Source: Lachnospiraceae bacterium
Lineage (GTDB): Bacteria; Bacillota; Clostridia; Lachnospirales; Lachnospiraceae
Assembly (NCBI GenBank): GCA_021204285.1
Contig: JAJPZP010000263.1
Coordinates: 1,806 to 9,856 of the forward strand
Direction: 5' to 3'
DNA: 8,051 nt
Part shown: positions 1 to 7,415 of the stretch, one piece after another
How positions within the stretch are numbered: the stretch's first letter is position 1
How the letters are laid out: each line of letters opens with the position of its first letter
The notes under the pieces: model-generated
Database searches by the model: none
What the model was told of the DNA's origin: nothing
The model's input: the letters and a program-made list of their open reading frames with translations, nothing else
Program-made: the position numbers and the translations under genes

Positions 1-109
1 TTTTGTTCTCGTCTATGGAGGCGTGGAAGAAAACTGTACGCTGAAAGCATTGTTTGACGCGAAGAAAGATGAGCTTCAGGATAAAGTAAACGGGATCCTG
101 TTTTCGTAG
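1..109 (+). CDS. atpE: V-type ATP synthase subunit E, C-terminal end (partial)
   Basis: Only the last 35 codons are present, read from base 2 to the TAG at 107-109; the gene begins upstream of the window. The visible peptide contains GGVEENCTLKALFDAKKDEL and ends in ...GILFS, which resembles the C-terminal domain of bacterial V/A-type ATPase subunit E (NtpE in Enterococcus hirae), where a G-x-[IV]-E-x-[ND]-C/T-hydrophobic stretch is followed by a terminal helix. Subunit E pairs with a second stalk subunit to form the peripheral stalk that holds the A3B3 head against rotation; its C-terminal domain contacts the N-terminal part of subunit B. Its position directly before subunit C fits the usual order E-C-F-A-B-D. 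The fragment is short, so the call leans on context as well as sequence. Confidence 0.88.
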   Translation, partial: FVLVYGGVEENCTLKALFDAKKDELQDKVNGILFS

Positions 110-125
110 AAGCCGGTTCGCAAGT

Positions 126-134
126 AAAGGAGGG
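126..134 (+). promoter_or_regulatory. Strong ribosome binding site of subunit C
   Basis: AAAGGAGGG lies 5 nt before the ATG at 140 and is a near-complete Shine-Dalgarno sequence. It fixes the start of the subunit C gene and is the best-matched site in the ATPase operon portion seen here. It sits in the 30-nt gap after the subunit E stop codon. Confidence 0.85.
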
Positions 135-139
135 TTATC

Positions 140-1111
140 ATGTCTGATACACAGTATACCTATGCGGTTGCGCGAACCCGTGCTTTGGAGACGACTCTGT
201 TTTCTTCTGCCACGCTCGACCAGTTGATGGCATGTAAGGATTATGACGCATGCCTTCAGTTTATCCTGGACAAGGGCTGGGGCGGTGAGGATGTCCCGCG
301 GGACGCCGATGCGATTCTGGCCAGCGAAGAGAGCAAGATATGGGAACGGATCCGGGAGATGGGTGTGGACATGAAGGTATTTGATGTCCTGTCCTATACC
401 AATCTGTACCACAATCTGAAGGCAGCAGTCAAGGAAGCCTATACCGGAAAGAGCAGTGCGAATATTTATTATAAGAATACGGCTGTATCCGGGGAGGATA
501 TGGCACGTATTGTCAGAGAGCATGATTACAAAGAGCTGCCGCTTGGCATGCAGAAGGCCGCGGAGGAGGCAATGGACACGTTGCTCCATACGGGCGACGG
601 GCAGCTCTGTGATGTGATCATCGATCGGGCGACGATGGCCGCAATTATGAAGGCAGGTAGGGAGTCTTCCGATGATATTATCCGGAAATACGCGGAATTC
701 ATTGTGGCGGAGGCGAATATTAAGATCGCGGTTCGCGGCGCGAAGACCGGGAAGACGCTGGAATTTCTGCTGCGCGCCATGACAGACTGCCCCGGTATGA
801 ATGTGGAGCAGCTGGCGCACGCGGCGGCTTCGGGACCGGATGCCGTGCTGGAATATCTGGAGTCCGGCAGCTATGCGGAAGCAGCGGAGGCGCTCAGGGT
901 ATCTCAGTCTGCGTTCGAGAGATGGTGCGACAACCGTCTGATTGAGATCATCCGGCCTGAAAAGTACAAGGCATTCTCAGTCGGACCGTTGGTAGCGTAT
1001 ATCATTGCACGGGAAAATGAAATTAAAACGGTGAGAATCATACTGACCGGCAAACAGAACGGTCTGCCGGATGATTCGATACGGGAAAGGGTAAGGGAAA
1101 TGTATGTATAA
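140..1111 (+). CDS. atpC: V-type ATP synthase subunit C (AC39/d-subunit family)
   Basis: This 323-residue protein belongs to the V-ATPase AC39/subunit d family (NtpC in Enterococcus hirae). In characterised enzymes the subunit is an all-helical, funnel-shaped adaptor that couples the central shaft (D and F) to the membrane c-ring. Family features seen here are the N-terminal YTYAVARTRALETTL segment, the early acidic helix with LDKGWGG near residue 45, the Y-[ST]-N-L-Y-H-N-L-K-A stretch near residues 86-95, and the C-terminal VGPLVAYIIARENEIKTVRI motif, which is highly typical of the family. Length is at the short end of the usual 320-355 residues and nothing seems missing. The ATG at 140 is preceded by a strong Shine-Dalgarno sequence. 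The stop codon overlaps the start of the subunit F gene, so the two are probably translationally coupled. Confidence 0.96.
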   Translation: MSDTQYTYAVARTRALETTLFSSATLDQLMACKDYDACLQFILDKGWGGEDVPRDADAILASEESKIWERIREMGVDMKVFDVLSYTNLYHNLKAAVKEAYTGKSSANIYYKNTAVSGEDMARIVREHDYKELPLGMQKAAEEAMDTLLHTGDGQLCDVIIDRATMAAIMKAGRESSDDIIRKYAEFIVAEANIKIAVRGAKTGKTLEFLLRAMTDCPGMNVEQLAHAAASGPDAVLEYLESGSYAEAAEALRVSQSAFERWCDNRLIEIIRPEKYKAFSVGPLVAYIIARENEIKTVRIILTGKQNGLPDDSIRERVREMYV

Positions 1112-1427
1112 AGTAGCGGTAGTCGGAGCTTACGACAGCATTTATGGCTTCGCGGCGCTGGGACTGGATACATTTCCGGTATCCGACGTCCAGGAAGGAG
1201 AGCATTTGCTGCGGAGGCTGGCGGAGGGTGATTATGCGGTGATTTATATCACGGAAGCCCTGGCCGCCGATCTGGGGCATGAGCTGAACAGGTACCGGGA
1301 GCAGGTGCTTCCGGCAATTATCCAGATACCGGGTGTCTCCGGAAATACAGGCGCCGGCGTCGAGGGTGTAAAGAAGACTGTCGAGCAGGCGGTCGGCTCC
1401 GATATATTATTCGGAGACAATCAATGA
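1104..1427 (+). CDS. atpF: V-type ATP synthase subunit F
   Basis: This 107-residue protein is subunit F of the V/A-type ATPase (equivalent to NtpG of Enterococcus hirae). It has a small Rossmann-like (CheY-like) fold and binds subunit D to form the central rotor shaft. Visible support: the N-terminal strand MYKVAVVG, a G-x-D-T-F-P segment near residues 20-25, the central DYAVIYITE strand, and the C-terminal PAIIQIPG followed by G-x-G-V-E-G-V-K-K and VGSDIL, which is close to the family pattern. Length is normal (about 100-110). The start ATG at 1104 lies inside the last codons of subunit C (8-nt overlap, +1 frame relative to C), with AAGGG at 1093-1097 as ribosome binding site. The overlap suggests coupled translation of the two single-copy shaft and socket subunits. 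Confidence 0.96.
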   Translation: MYKVAVVGAYDSIYGFAALGLDTFPVSDVQEGEHLLRRLAEGDYAVIYITEALAADLGHELNRYREQVLPAIIQIPGVSGNTGAGVEGVKKTVEQAVGSDILFGDNQ

Positions 1428-1448
1428 GAGAGAGGGTGAATCCATTCA

Positions 1449-3215
1449 ATGAGTAGAGGCACGATTAAGAAGGTGGCCGGCCCGCTGGTCATCGCGTCGG
1501 GGATGCGCGATGCGAATATGTACGACGTGGTGCGTGTCAGCGAGCAGCGTCTGATCGGTGAGATCATCGAGATGCACGGGGATGAGGCGTCGATTCAGGT
1601 TTACGAAGAGACTTCCGGCCTTGGACCCGGCGAACCGGTGGAGTCCACGGAGATGCCATTGTCCGTGGAGCTGGGGCCTGGCCTGATCACCAGTATTTAT
1701 GATGGTATCCAGCGTCCGCTGGACGATATTATGAAGATTTCCGGCAACAACCTGAAGCGCGGCGTGGAGGTTCCTGCCCTGAAGCGTGATCGGAAATGGA
1801 ATTTTGTTCCGACAGCAAAGGTCGGGGATGAGGTTGAGGCTGGAGATATTATCGGTACAGTGCAGGAGACCGCGGTTGTCGAGCAGCGTATTATGATTCC
1901 CTACGGTGTCAGGGGTACGATCAAGGAGATCAGATCCGGCGAGTTCACCGTGGAGGAAGTGGTGGCGGTTGTTACCACGGAAGATGGTGACAAAGAGATC
2001 ACGCTGATGCAGAAGTGGCCGGTCCGCAGAGGCCGTCCTTACAAAGAAAAACTCAATCCGAGCATGCCGCTGATCACCGGACAGCGCGTTATCGACATGT
2101 TCTTCCCGATCGCGAAGGGCGGCATCGCGGCTGTGCCGGGACCCTTCGGAAGCGGCAAGACCGTGATCCAGCACCAGCTCGCGAAGTGGGCGGAGGCGGA
2201 GATCGTCGTTTACATTGGCTGCGGTGAGCGCGGAAATGAGATGACCGACGTTCTGAATGAGTTCCCGGAGCTGAAGGATCCGAAGACTGGCAAGTCACTG
2301 ATGGAGCGGACCGTGCTGATCGCGAATACCTCCGACATGCCGGTGGCGGCCCGTGAGGCTTCTATCTATACCGGTATCACGATCGCGGAGTATTTCCGCG
2401 ACATGGGTTATTCCGTTGCGCTGATGGCCGACTCGACGTCCCGCTGGGCTGAGGCTCTGCGTGAGATGTCCGGACGTCTGGAGGAGATGCCTGGTGAGGA
2501 AGGTTATCCGGCATACTTGGGTTCCCGTCTGGCGCAGTTCTACGAGCGCGCCGGCCATGTGGTGAATCTTGGAAAAGATGGCAGAGAAGGCGCACTGTCG
2601 GTTATCGGAGCTGTGTCTCCGCCAGGCGGTGATATTTCCGAGCCGGTTTCCCAGGCGACGCTTCGTATTGTGAAGGTGTACTGGGGACTTGATTCCAATC
2701 TTGCCTATAAGCGTCATTTCCCGGCGATCAACTGGCTGACCAGTTATTCGCTGTACCTGGATAATATTTCCGGGTGGTTTGACAAGAATGTTTCGGAAGA
2801 CTGGATGAAGGGACGTCAGGAGATGATGTCGCTTCTGCAGGACGAGTCGGAACTCGATGAGATTGTGCAGATGGTCGGTATGGACGCGCTGTCCGCACCG
2901 GATCGTCTGAAGATGGAGGCGGCGCGCTCGATTCGTGAGGACTTCCTGCACCAGAACTCCTTCCACGAGGTGGACACTTATACCTCACTGAACAAGCAGC
3001 TTCTGATGATGAAGCTCGTGCTCGCCTATTACGACCAGTCCAAAGAGGCGCTGGAAAATGGCGCAAGCCTGCAGGGCCTGATCGACCTGCCGGTTCGCGA
3101 GCAGATCGGCCGTTATAAATACATGGTTGAGTCCGACATCGAGGAAGCTTATGAAAAGATTCTCGCAGAGCTCGGCTCGGAGATCAAAGAAGTATGCGGA
3201 AGGGAGGACTTCTAA
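1449..3215 (+). CDS. atpA: V-type ATP synthase catalytic subunit A
   Basis: This 588-residue protein is the nucleotide-hydrolysing or -synthesising subunit of the A3B3 head (NtpA family). From N to C terminus there is a beta-barrel domain (about residues 5-70), the bulge domain specific to A subunits (about 109-190, including W117 and the [14 protein letters not shown] stretch), the nucleotide-binding core, and a helical C-terminal domain (about 440-560). The Walker A loop GPFGSGKT is at 231-238. The catalytic glutamate is in GER at 259-261 (E260). The Walker B region [10 protein letters not shown] has D328, and the ATP synthase alpha/beta signature [10 protein letters not shown] is at 425-434. 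All catalytic residues appear intact, and length matches the family. The start has an AGAGGGTGA ribosome binding site (1431-1439), and the stop codon abuts the subunit B start. Ion specificity (H+ or Na+) is not set by this subunit. Confidence 0.99.
   Translation: MSRGTIKKVAGPLVIASGMRDANMYDVVRVSEQRLIGEIIEMHGDEASIQVYEETSGLGPGEPVESTEMPLSVELGPGLITSIYDGIQRPLDDIMKISGNNLKRGVEVPALKRDRKWNFVPTAKVGDEVEAGDIIGTVQETAVVEQRIMIPYGVRGTIKEIRSGEFTVEEVVAVVTTEDGDKEITLMQKWPVRRGRPYKEKLNPSMPLITGQRVIDMFFPIAKGGIAAVPGPFGSGKTVIQHQLAKWAEAEIVVYIGCGERGNEMTDVLNEFPELKDPKTGKSLMERTVLIANTSDMPVAAREASIYTGITIAEYFRDMGYSVALMADSTSRWAEALREMSGRLEEMPGEEGYPAYLGSRLAQFYERAGHVVNLGKDGREGALSVIGAVSPPGGDISEPVSQATLRIVKVYWGLDSNLAYKRHFPAINWLTSYSLYLDNISGWFDKNVSEDWMKGRQEMMSLLQDESELDEIVQMVGMDALSAPDRLKMEAARSIREDFLHQNSFHEVDTYTSLNKQLLMMKLVLAYYDQSKEALENGASLQGLIDLPVREQIGRYKYMVESDIEEAYEKILAELGSEIKEVCGREDF
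3202..3207 (+). promoter_or_regulatory. Ribosome binding site of subunit B inside the subunit A gene
   Basis: GGGAGG lies within the last codons of subunit A, 8 nt before the subunit B ATG. Because the A stop codon (3213-3215) directly abuts that ATG, ribosomes terminating on A can start B at once, which fits the equal A3:B3 stoichiometry. Confidence 0.8.
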
Positions 3216-4586
3216 ATGCCAAAGGAATATAGAACAATTCAGGAAGTAGCCGGACCGCTGATGCTGGTGAAGGGCGTCGAGGGCGTCACCTACAATGAGC
3301 TCGGGGAGATTGAGCTGGCGAACGGCGAGACCCGGCGCTGCAAGGTTCTGGAAGTCAACGGAACGGATGCGATGGTACAGCTCTTCGAGAGCTCGACCGG
3401 TATCAACCTTTCCAACAGTAAAGTGCGTTTCCTCGGGCGCTGCATGGAGCTCGGCGTATCGGAGGATATGCTTGGACGCGTCTTCGATGGTATGGGTCGT
3501 CCTGCGGACGGTGGTCCGGAGATCCTGCCTGACAAGCGCATGGATGTCAATGGCCTGCCGATGAACCCGGCGGCCAGAAGCTACCCGAACGAGTTTATCG
3601 AGACAGGTATCTCTGCAATCGACGGACTGAACACACTGGTTCGTGGCCAGAAGCTGCCGATCTTTTCCATGTCCGGTCTGCCGCACGCACAGCTCGCGGC
3701 GCAGATCGCCAGACAGGCGAAGGTTCGCGGTAAAGATGAGAAATTCGCCGTGGTCTTCGCAGCCATGGGTATCACTTTTGAGGAGTCGAACTTCTTCGTG
3801 GAGAGCTTCAAGGAGACCGGCGCCATTGACCGTACGGTGCTTTTCGTCAACCTGGCGAATGACCCGGCTGTTGAGCGTGTCGCGACCCCGAAGATGGCAC
3901 TGACCGCCGCTGAGTACCTTGCTTTTGAGAAGGATATGCACGTGCTTGTCATCCTGACGGATATCACGAACTATGCGGACGCGCTGCGTGAGATTTCTGC
4001 CGCGCAGAAGGAAGTACCGGGCCGTCGTGGTTACCCGGGCTATATGTATACAGACCTTGCGCAGATGTACGAGCGCGCAGGACGCCAGAAGGGCAAGAAT
4101 GGTTCGATCACGATGATCCCGATCCTGACGATGCCTGAAGACGACAAGACGCATCCGATCCCTGACCTGACCGGTTACATCACCGAGGGTCAGATCATTC
4201 TGAGCCGCGATCTGTACCGCAAGGGCATTAATCCGCCGATCGATGTGCTGCCGAGTCTGTCCCGTCTGAAGGATAAGGGTATCGGCGAGGGCAAGACCCG
4301 TGCGGATCACTCCAATACGCTGAACCAGCTGTTTGCGGCTTATGCGCGAGGCAAGGATGCGAAGGAGCTGATGACAATCCTGGGTGAGGCGGCGTTGTCC
4401 GATATCGACCTGATTTACGCAAAATTTGCGGATGAGTTTGAAAAGCAGTATGTTTCCCAGGGATTCCAGACGGATCGCAGTATTGAAGAGACTCTGGATA
4501 TCGGCTGGAAGCTTCTGTCCATTTTGCCGAGAAGCGAGCTGAAGCGTATCGACGATAAGTATCTGGATCAGTACTACGGAAAGTAG
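3216..4586 (+). CDS. atpB: V-type ATP synthase non-catalytic (regulatory) subunit B
   Basis: This 456-residue protein is the B subunit of the A3B3 head (NtpB family). It has an N-terminal beta-barrel beginning [17 protein letters not shown], a degenerate nucleotide fold and a helical C terminus. The Walker A lysine is absent: the corresponding loop reads SGLPHAQ from residue 153, as normal for B subunits. It still contributes to the catalytic interface. The alpha/beta signature [10 protein letters not shown] occupies 340-349 and is followed by R350, which by position and context matches the arginine finger described for Enterococcus hirae NtpB. Other typical stretches are [29 protein letters not shown] and [20 protein letters not shown]. 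Length is normal. It starts immediately after the subunit A stop and ends 12 nt before subunit D. Confidence 0.99.
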   Translation: MPKEYRTIQEVAGPLMLVKGVEGVTYNELGEIELANGETRRCKVLEVNGTDAMVQLFESSTGINLSNSKVRFLGRCMELGVSEDMLGRVFDGMGRPADGGPEILPDKRMDVNGLPMNPAARSYPNEFIETGISAIDGLNTLVRGQKLPIFSMSGLPHAQLAAQIARQAKVRGKDEKFAVVFAAMGITFEESNFFVESFKETGAIDRTVLFVNLANDPAVERVATPKMALTAAEYLAFEKDMHVLVILTDITNYADALREISAAQKEVPGRRGYPGYMYTDLAQMYERAGRQKGKNGSITMIPILTMPEDDKTHPIPDLTGYITEGQIILSRDLYRKGINPPIDVLPSLSRLKDKGIGEGKTRADHSNTLNQLFAAYARGKDAKELMTILGEAALSDIDLIYAKFADEFEKQYVSQGFQTDRSIEETLDIGWKLLSILPRSELKRIDDKYLDQYYGK

Positions 4587-4593
4587 GGGTGAG
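4585..4593 (+). promoter_or_regulatory. Ribosome binding site of subunit D overlapping the subunit B stop
   Basis: AGGGGTGAG begins within the subunit B stop codon (TAG, 4584-4586) and lies 5 nt before the ATG at 4599. The overlap suggests that termination on B affects access to the D start, a possible means of lowering D output relative to B (one D per three B in the complex). The regulatory role is inference. Confidence 0.65.
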
Positions 4594-4598
4594 AGCAC

Positions 4599-5282
4599 AT
4601 GGCATCTACACAGGTGAATCCGACCCGCATGGAGCTGACGAAGCAGAAGAAAAAGCTTGCGACAGCTACCAAGGGGCATAAGCTTCTGAAAGACAAGCGG
4701 GATGAGTTGATGCGGCAGTTCCTCGACCTTGTCCGTGAAAATATGGCTCTCCGCCTGAAGGTGGAGGCTGGTATTAAGGCGGCGAACCAGAACTTTGTTA
4801 TCGCCCGGGCGGCCATGTCCGAGGAGACTTTGCATACTGCGCTGATGGCGCCGAAGCAGGAGGTATACCTCGAGTCTTCCAGGAAGAACGTCATGAGCGT
4901 TGAGATCCCGGCTTTCGAGTATAAGACCAGGACCGCTGATGAGAATGATATCTATTCCTATGGCTTTGCATTCACGTCCGGTGATCTGGACGATGCGGTG
5001 AAGTCTCTGGCGGATATTCTGCCGGATATGCTGCGGCTGGCGGAGACGGAAAAGGCCTGCCAGCTCATGGCGGCTGAGATCGAGAAGACCCGTCGTCGCG
5101 TGAACGCGCTGGAGCATGTTATCATTCCGGAAGCACAGGCGAATATCAAGTACATTTCGATGAAGCTGGATGAGAATGAGCGCTCGACGCAGATCCGGCT
5201 CATGAAGGTCAAGGATATGATGCTCGAAGAAACGCATCACTACTCAGAGAAAGAGGCCGGCTATGCCGTGCCGGTTGGCTGA
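4599..5282 (+). CDS. atpD: V-type ATP synthase subunit D (central rotor shaft)
   Basis: This 227-residue protein is subunit D, the long helical-hairpin coiled coil that rotates inside the A3B3 head and transmits torque to the C subunit and c-ring (NtpD family; the counterpart of F-type gamma). The N-terminal helix carries the family hallmark NPTRMELTKQKKKLATATKG followed by HKLLKDKRDEL. The C-terminal helix includes KTRRRVNALEHVIIPEAQANIKYI near residues 164-183. The intervening 70-150 region forms the usual globular part. Length is within the 200-230 range. It is the last gene of the ATPase operon, followed after 23 nt by an intrinsic terminator; additional downstream genes such as the ntpH/ntpJ seen in E. 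hirae are absent. The start is supported by AGGGGTGAG 5 nt upstream. Confidence 0.98.
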   Translation: MASTQVNPTRMELTKQKKKLATATKGHKLLKDKRDELMRQFLDLVRENMALRLKVEAGIKAANQNFVIARAAMSEETLHTALMAPKQEVYLESSRKNVMSVEIPAFEYKTRTADENDIYSYGFAFTSGDLDDAVKSLADILPDMLRLAETEKACQLMAAEIEKTRRRVNALEHVIIPEAQANIKYISMKLDENERSTQIRLMKVKDMMLEETHHYSEKEAGYAVPVG

Positions 5283-5305
5283 AAACAGTCAGTCAGAAGA
5301 CAGAC

Positions 5306-5340
5306 CGCCGTCGGGGCGTAAGCTCCGGCGGCGTTTTTTT
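5306..5340 (+). terminator. Intrinsic terminator of the V-type ATPase operon
   Basis: A 12-bp GC-rich hairpin (5306-5317 with 5322-5333, containing two G-U pairs) is closed by a GTAA loop, which in RNA is a GNRA-type tetraloop, and is followed at once by seven T residues (5334-5340). It starts 23 nt after the subunit D stop codon. This is a textbook Rho-independent terminator and should separate the ATPase operon from the downstream genes. The reverse strand has no matching T-tract at the left foot of the stem, so it should act in the + direction only. Confidence 0.95.
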
Positions 5341-5370
5341 GCATGAAATATCTCCGCTTCACATAAGATA
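5341..5370 (+). promoter_or_regulatory. Possible sporulation-sigma promoter upstream of the lipoprotein gene
   Basis: GCATGAA (5341-5347) and CATAAGATA (5362-5370) are separated by 14 nt. The -10-like part fits the SigK pattern CATA-N3-TA fully and the SigE pattern CATACAAT at 6 of 8 positions. The -35-like part matches the first four positions of the SigE element, and the 14-nt spacing suits SigE. GCATG also fits the SigG -35 pattern, so the factor cannot be assigned. A housekeeping SigA promoter is less likely: TAAGAT matches TATAAT at 4 of 6 and no TTGACA-like element lies at the right distance. Transcription would start near 5376, giving a leader of about 24 nt before the ATG at 5400. Supported by position and by the sporulation-type downstream gene, but weak as a pure sequence match. 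Confidence 0.35.
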
Positions 5371-5387
5371 AAACAAACCGTATGAAT

Positions 5388-5395
5388 GGGGGAAG
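5388..5395 (+). promoter_or_regulatory. Ribosome binding site that selects the lipoprotein start at 5400
   Basis: GGGGGAAG lies just upstream of the ATG at 5400. The alternative in-frame ATG at 5382 has only A-rich sequence with no Shine-Dalgarno before it, and would place six extra residues (MNGGSC) ahead of a standard lipoprotein signal peptide. The site therefore favours the 5400 start. Confidence 0.65.
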
Positions 5396-5399
5396 CTGT

Positions 5400-5798
5400 A
5401 TGAGGAAGTATTGTCTGTTGCTCCTGTCTGTTCTGCTGCTGGTCGGATGCGGAGTAGAGACGCAGAGTAGTGAGAAACTGGAAGATCTGGATTTTACCGT
5501 GCTGGATACAGAGAAGATTCCGGAAGAACTGCGAAATGTGCTGGAAGAGAAGAAGAGCGAGCCCTTTCAGGTGACCTATGAGGATGATGGATATCTCTAT
5601 ATCTGCATTGGTTATGGGGAGCAGGAGACAAGCGGTTACAGTATCGCGGTGCAGGATCTATACCTGACAGAGACCGCGATCTGCGTGGACACGGAACTGC
5701 TGGGTCCCGGAAATGACGAGAACGCCGCTCCGTCAGTAAGCTGCCCATATATCGTGCTGAAGCTGGAATATCTTGACAAATCTGTGATTTTTGAGTAG
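5400..5798 (+). CDS. Predicted lipoprotein with PrcB-like C-terminal domain
   Basis: Starting at the ATG at 5400, this is a 132-residue protein with a lipoprotein signal peptide: M-R-K, a leucine-rich core, then LVGC at residues 14-17, so C17 should be lipidated and the mature protein anchored on the outer face of the membrane. Residues about 62-125 resemble the PrcB C-terminal domain family: GYLYICIGYGEQETSGYSI (64-82), then a strand pair and a P-x-V-x-x-P-Y-hydrophobic ending. PrcB was described as a lipoprotein of a Treponema protease complex; domain members in Firmicutes are mostly uncharacterised. Catalytic residues are not expected and none are seen. It lies 18 nt before the SPOCS/LysM gene and probably shares its transcript, so a role linked to sporulation or the envelope is possible but unproven. 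An upstream ATG at 5382 would add six residues. Confidence 0.8.
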   Translation: MRKYCLLLLSVLLLVGCGVETQSSEKLEDLDFTVLDTEKIPEELRNVLEEKKSEPFQVTYEDDGYLYICIGYGEQETSGYSIAVQDLYLTETAICVDTELLGPGNDENAAPSVSCPYIVLKLEYLDKSVIFE

Positions 5799-5816
5799 GA
5801 AAGGCAGGGATATAAA

Positions 5817-7388
5817 ATGGAACTGGAACGCAGTTACAGGAATCTGGTGCGTCGGAAGGGAAAGGCAGTCAGTCAGACGACATTGGAGGAGGATCTGAAT
5901 GTGCCGGATCAGAAACCGGACATTTTCCGGATTGTGCATCGGCAGGGGGAATTTCGTCCTGATGAGACCCGGATTGAGGAAGGAAAAGTGAAGGCACGTG
6001 GTATTTTTCTGTACCGGATTCTGTACATTGGCGAGAATCACGACCGGACGGCGGAAATACTGGAAGGGAGTATACCGGTAGATGAGACGATATTCCTGAA
6101 TGAGCTGGAGGAAGGGGATATTCTGGACTTTACATGGAGTATTGAGGATCTGCACGCTTCCGCCATTCATTCCCGCAAAGCCAATCTGAAGTGTGTGCTG
6201 GAATTTACGGCAGAGGCCTTCCGTGAGCGGCCGGTTCCGTTGGCTCTGCAGCCGGAGGAACAATCGGATCTGTACTGCAAAACTGACACGGTTCGGCTCC
6301 AGCAGGAGCTTATACATAAAAAGGATACATTGCGTGTGCGTGAAGATCTGAACCTGCCGCCCGGGAAGCCCAATATCCGGCGTATTATCTGGAGAGAGAC
6401 GCGGCTTCAGGGAACGGAACTGCGGCAGGAAGAGGGGCGCCTGACGGTAAAGGGGGAACTGAATGTGTTTTTCCTCTATGAGAGCGATCTGGATGATGGA
6501 CGGATTCAGTGGATGGAGCAGAGTGTTTCTTTTCGAAATGAGCTGGAATGCGAGGAATGCCATGTTCAGATAAGCGGCTGCGGGACGGTCTCGCTTCAGC
6601 GCTGTGATATGGAGTTACAACCGGATTATGACGGAGAACCGCGGATGATTCGTGTCGACGCGGTGCTTGATCTGTTGCTGCGATATTTTGAAGATCAGGA
6701 TTGCGAGGTTCTGAGTGATGCCTACAGCCTGTCACGGGATATGATTTCCAAGAGGCGGACCTATGACTGGGAATACGTGAGTCGGGTGGCCGATTCCCGG
6801 ACGCGGACATCCGGACGTATGAAAATTGGAGAAACGGAACCGAAACTGCTGCAGGTGCTGGCAAGCGGCGCTGATCTTCACATGGATTATACGGAACGGA
6901 ACCGGCAGGGACTGCTGACACAGGGAACGTTGGAACTCTGGGTGCTCTATGCCGCTGAGGATGACAGTCAGCCGTTGGCCTGTGTGTCGAGGTCCTTTCC
7001 GTTTGAGCACACGATAGAGCTGCCGGATACAGAGGAGCAGGAGGAGACGCAGATAAAACTGGGGCTTGATCAGCTCACCGTCAGTATGCTGGACGCACAG
7101 GAGCTGGAGATGAAAGCAGTGATTCAGATGCAGGCACTGTTTTCTCATCCGGAGTCGCTATGTCTTCTGGAAGGGCTGGAAGAAGAAGCACTGGACAGGG
7201 AGCGCGTGAAAAAGCTGCCCGGTATGGTCATCCATATTGTGCAGCCGGGAGAGAGCCTGTGGGAGATTGCGAAAAGTCATGCTGCGACCTGCCGCGGCGT
7301 AGCGGAGCTGAACGGACTGGGTGAAGGAGAGCCGGAACCGGGCAGCAAGCTTTTGCTTGTAAAGGGAATGACTGATATGGTATCATAG
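5817..7388 (+). CDS. sipL: SPOCS (DUF3794) and LysM domain protein, SipL-like spore morphogenesis factor
   Basis: This 523-residue protein has no signal peptide or membrane segment, so it should be cytoplasmic. Three related beta-rich units follow one another, each opening with a similar phrase: EDLNVPDQKPDIFRIV (25-40), EDLNLPPGKPNIRRIIW (176-192) and the more divergent KIGETEPKLLQVLA (336-349). The second unit has a clear SPOCS-type core (GELNVFFLYES, 213-223). A LysM domain ends the protein (about 471-516: PGESLWEIAK near 477-486, N499, PGSKLLLV). This SPOCS-plus-C-terminal-LysM layout and length match SipL of Clostridioides difficile, a mother-cell protein that binds the coat ATPase SpoIVA through its LysM domain and is needed to localise the coat around the forespore; SpoVID is the Bacillus functional counterpart. 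A paralogous SPOCS protein of other function is the main alternative. The ribosome binding site is AGGGA at 5806-5810. Confidence 0.85.
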   Translation: MELERSYRNLVRRKGKAVSQTTLEEDLNVPDQKPDIFRIVHRQGEFRPDETRIEEGKVKARGIFLYRILYIGENHDRTAEILEGSIPVDETIFLNELEEGDILDFTWSIEDLHASAIHSRKANLKCVLEFTAEAFRERPVPLALQPEEQSDLYCKTDTVRLQQELIHKKDTLRVREDLNLPPGKPNIRRIIWRETRLQGTELRQEEGRLTVKGELNVFFLYESDLDDGRIQWMEQSVSFRNELECEECHVQISGCGTVSLQRCDMELQPDYDGEPRMIRVDAVLDLLLRYFEDQDCEVLSDAYSLSRDMISKRRTYDWEYVSRVADSRTRTSGRMKIGETEPKLLQVLASGADLHMDYTERNRQGLLTQGTLELWVLYAAEDDSQPLACVSRSFPFEHTIELPDTEEQEETQIKLGLDQLTVSMLDAQELEMKAVIQMQALFSHPESLCLLEGLEEEALDRERVKKLPGMVIHIVQPGESLWEIAKSHAATCRGVAELNGLGEGEPEPGSKLLLVKGMTDMVS

Positions 7389-7406
7389 CTTTCAAAGAGA
7401 CGATGC

Positions 7407-7414
7407 GGAGGAAG
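7407..7414 (+). promoter_or_regulatory. Ribosome binding site of ispE
   Basis: GGAGGAAG ends 1 nt before the ATG at 7416, with its GGAGG core 4 nt away. It supports 7416 as the start; the nearby ATG at 7403 is in another frame and has no such site. The gap from the preceding stop codon is only 27 nt and shows no terminator or convincing promoter. Confidence 0.75.
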
Positions 7415-7415
7415 T

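Noticed and set aside
3666..3692. Loss of the Walker A motif in subunit B as a possible inactivating change
   Set aside because: The SGLPHAQ loop is the normal state for V/A-type B subunits, which are non-catalytic; the arginine finger R350 is present.
2985..5240. Antisense ORF of 751 codons opposite subunits A, B and D
   Set aside because: It is in exact codon register with three certain genes, its translation is low-complexity-like with no recognisable domain, and it crosses the gene junctions. It is a shadow of codon bias, not a gene.
5382..5399. Earlier in-frame start (ATG at 5382) for the lipoprotein
   Set aside because: No Shine-Dalgarno sequence precedes it, and it would add MNGGSC before a standard signal peptide; the GGGGGAAG site serves the ATG at 5400.
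5286..5877. A 12-nt direct repeat CAGTCAGTCAGA at 5286-5297 and 5866-5877
   Set aside because: Only two copies of a short, self-repetitive motif, one intergenic and one inside a coding region, with no flanking similarity; most likely chance.
5733..6563. Antisense ORF of 276 codons opposite the lipoprotein end and SPOCS gene
   Set aside because: It is codon-aligned with the sense gene, lacks a ribosome binding site and resembles no family I know.
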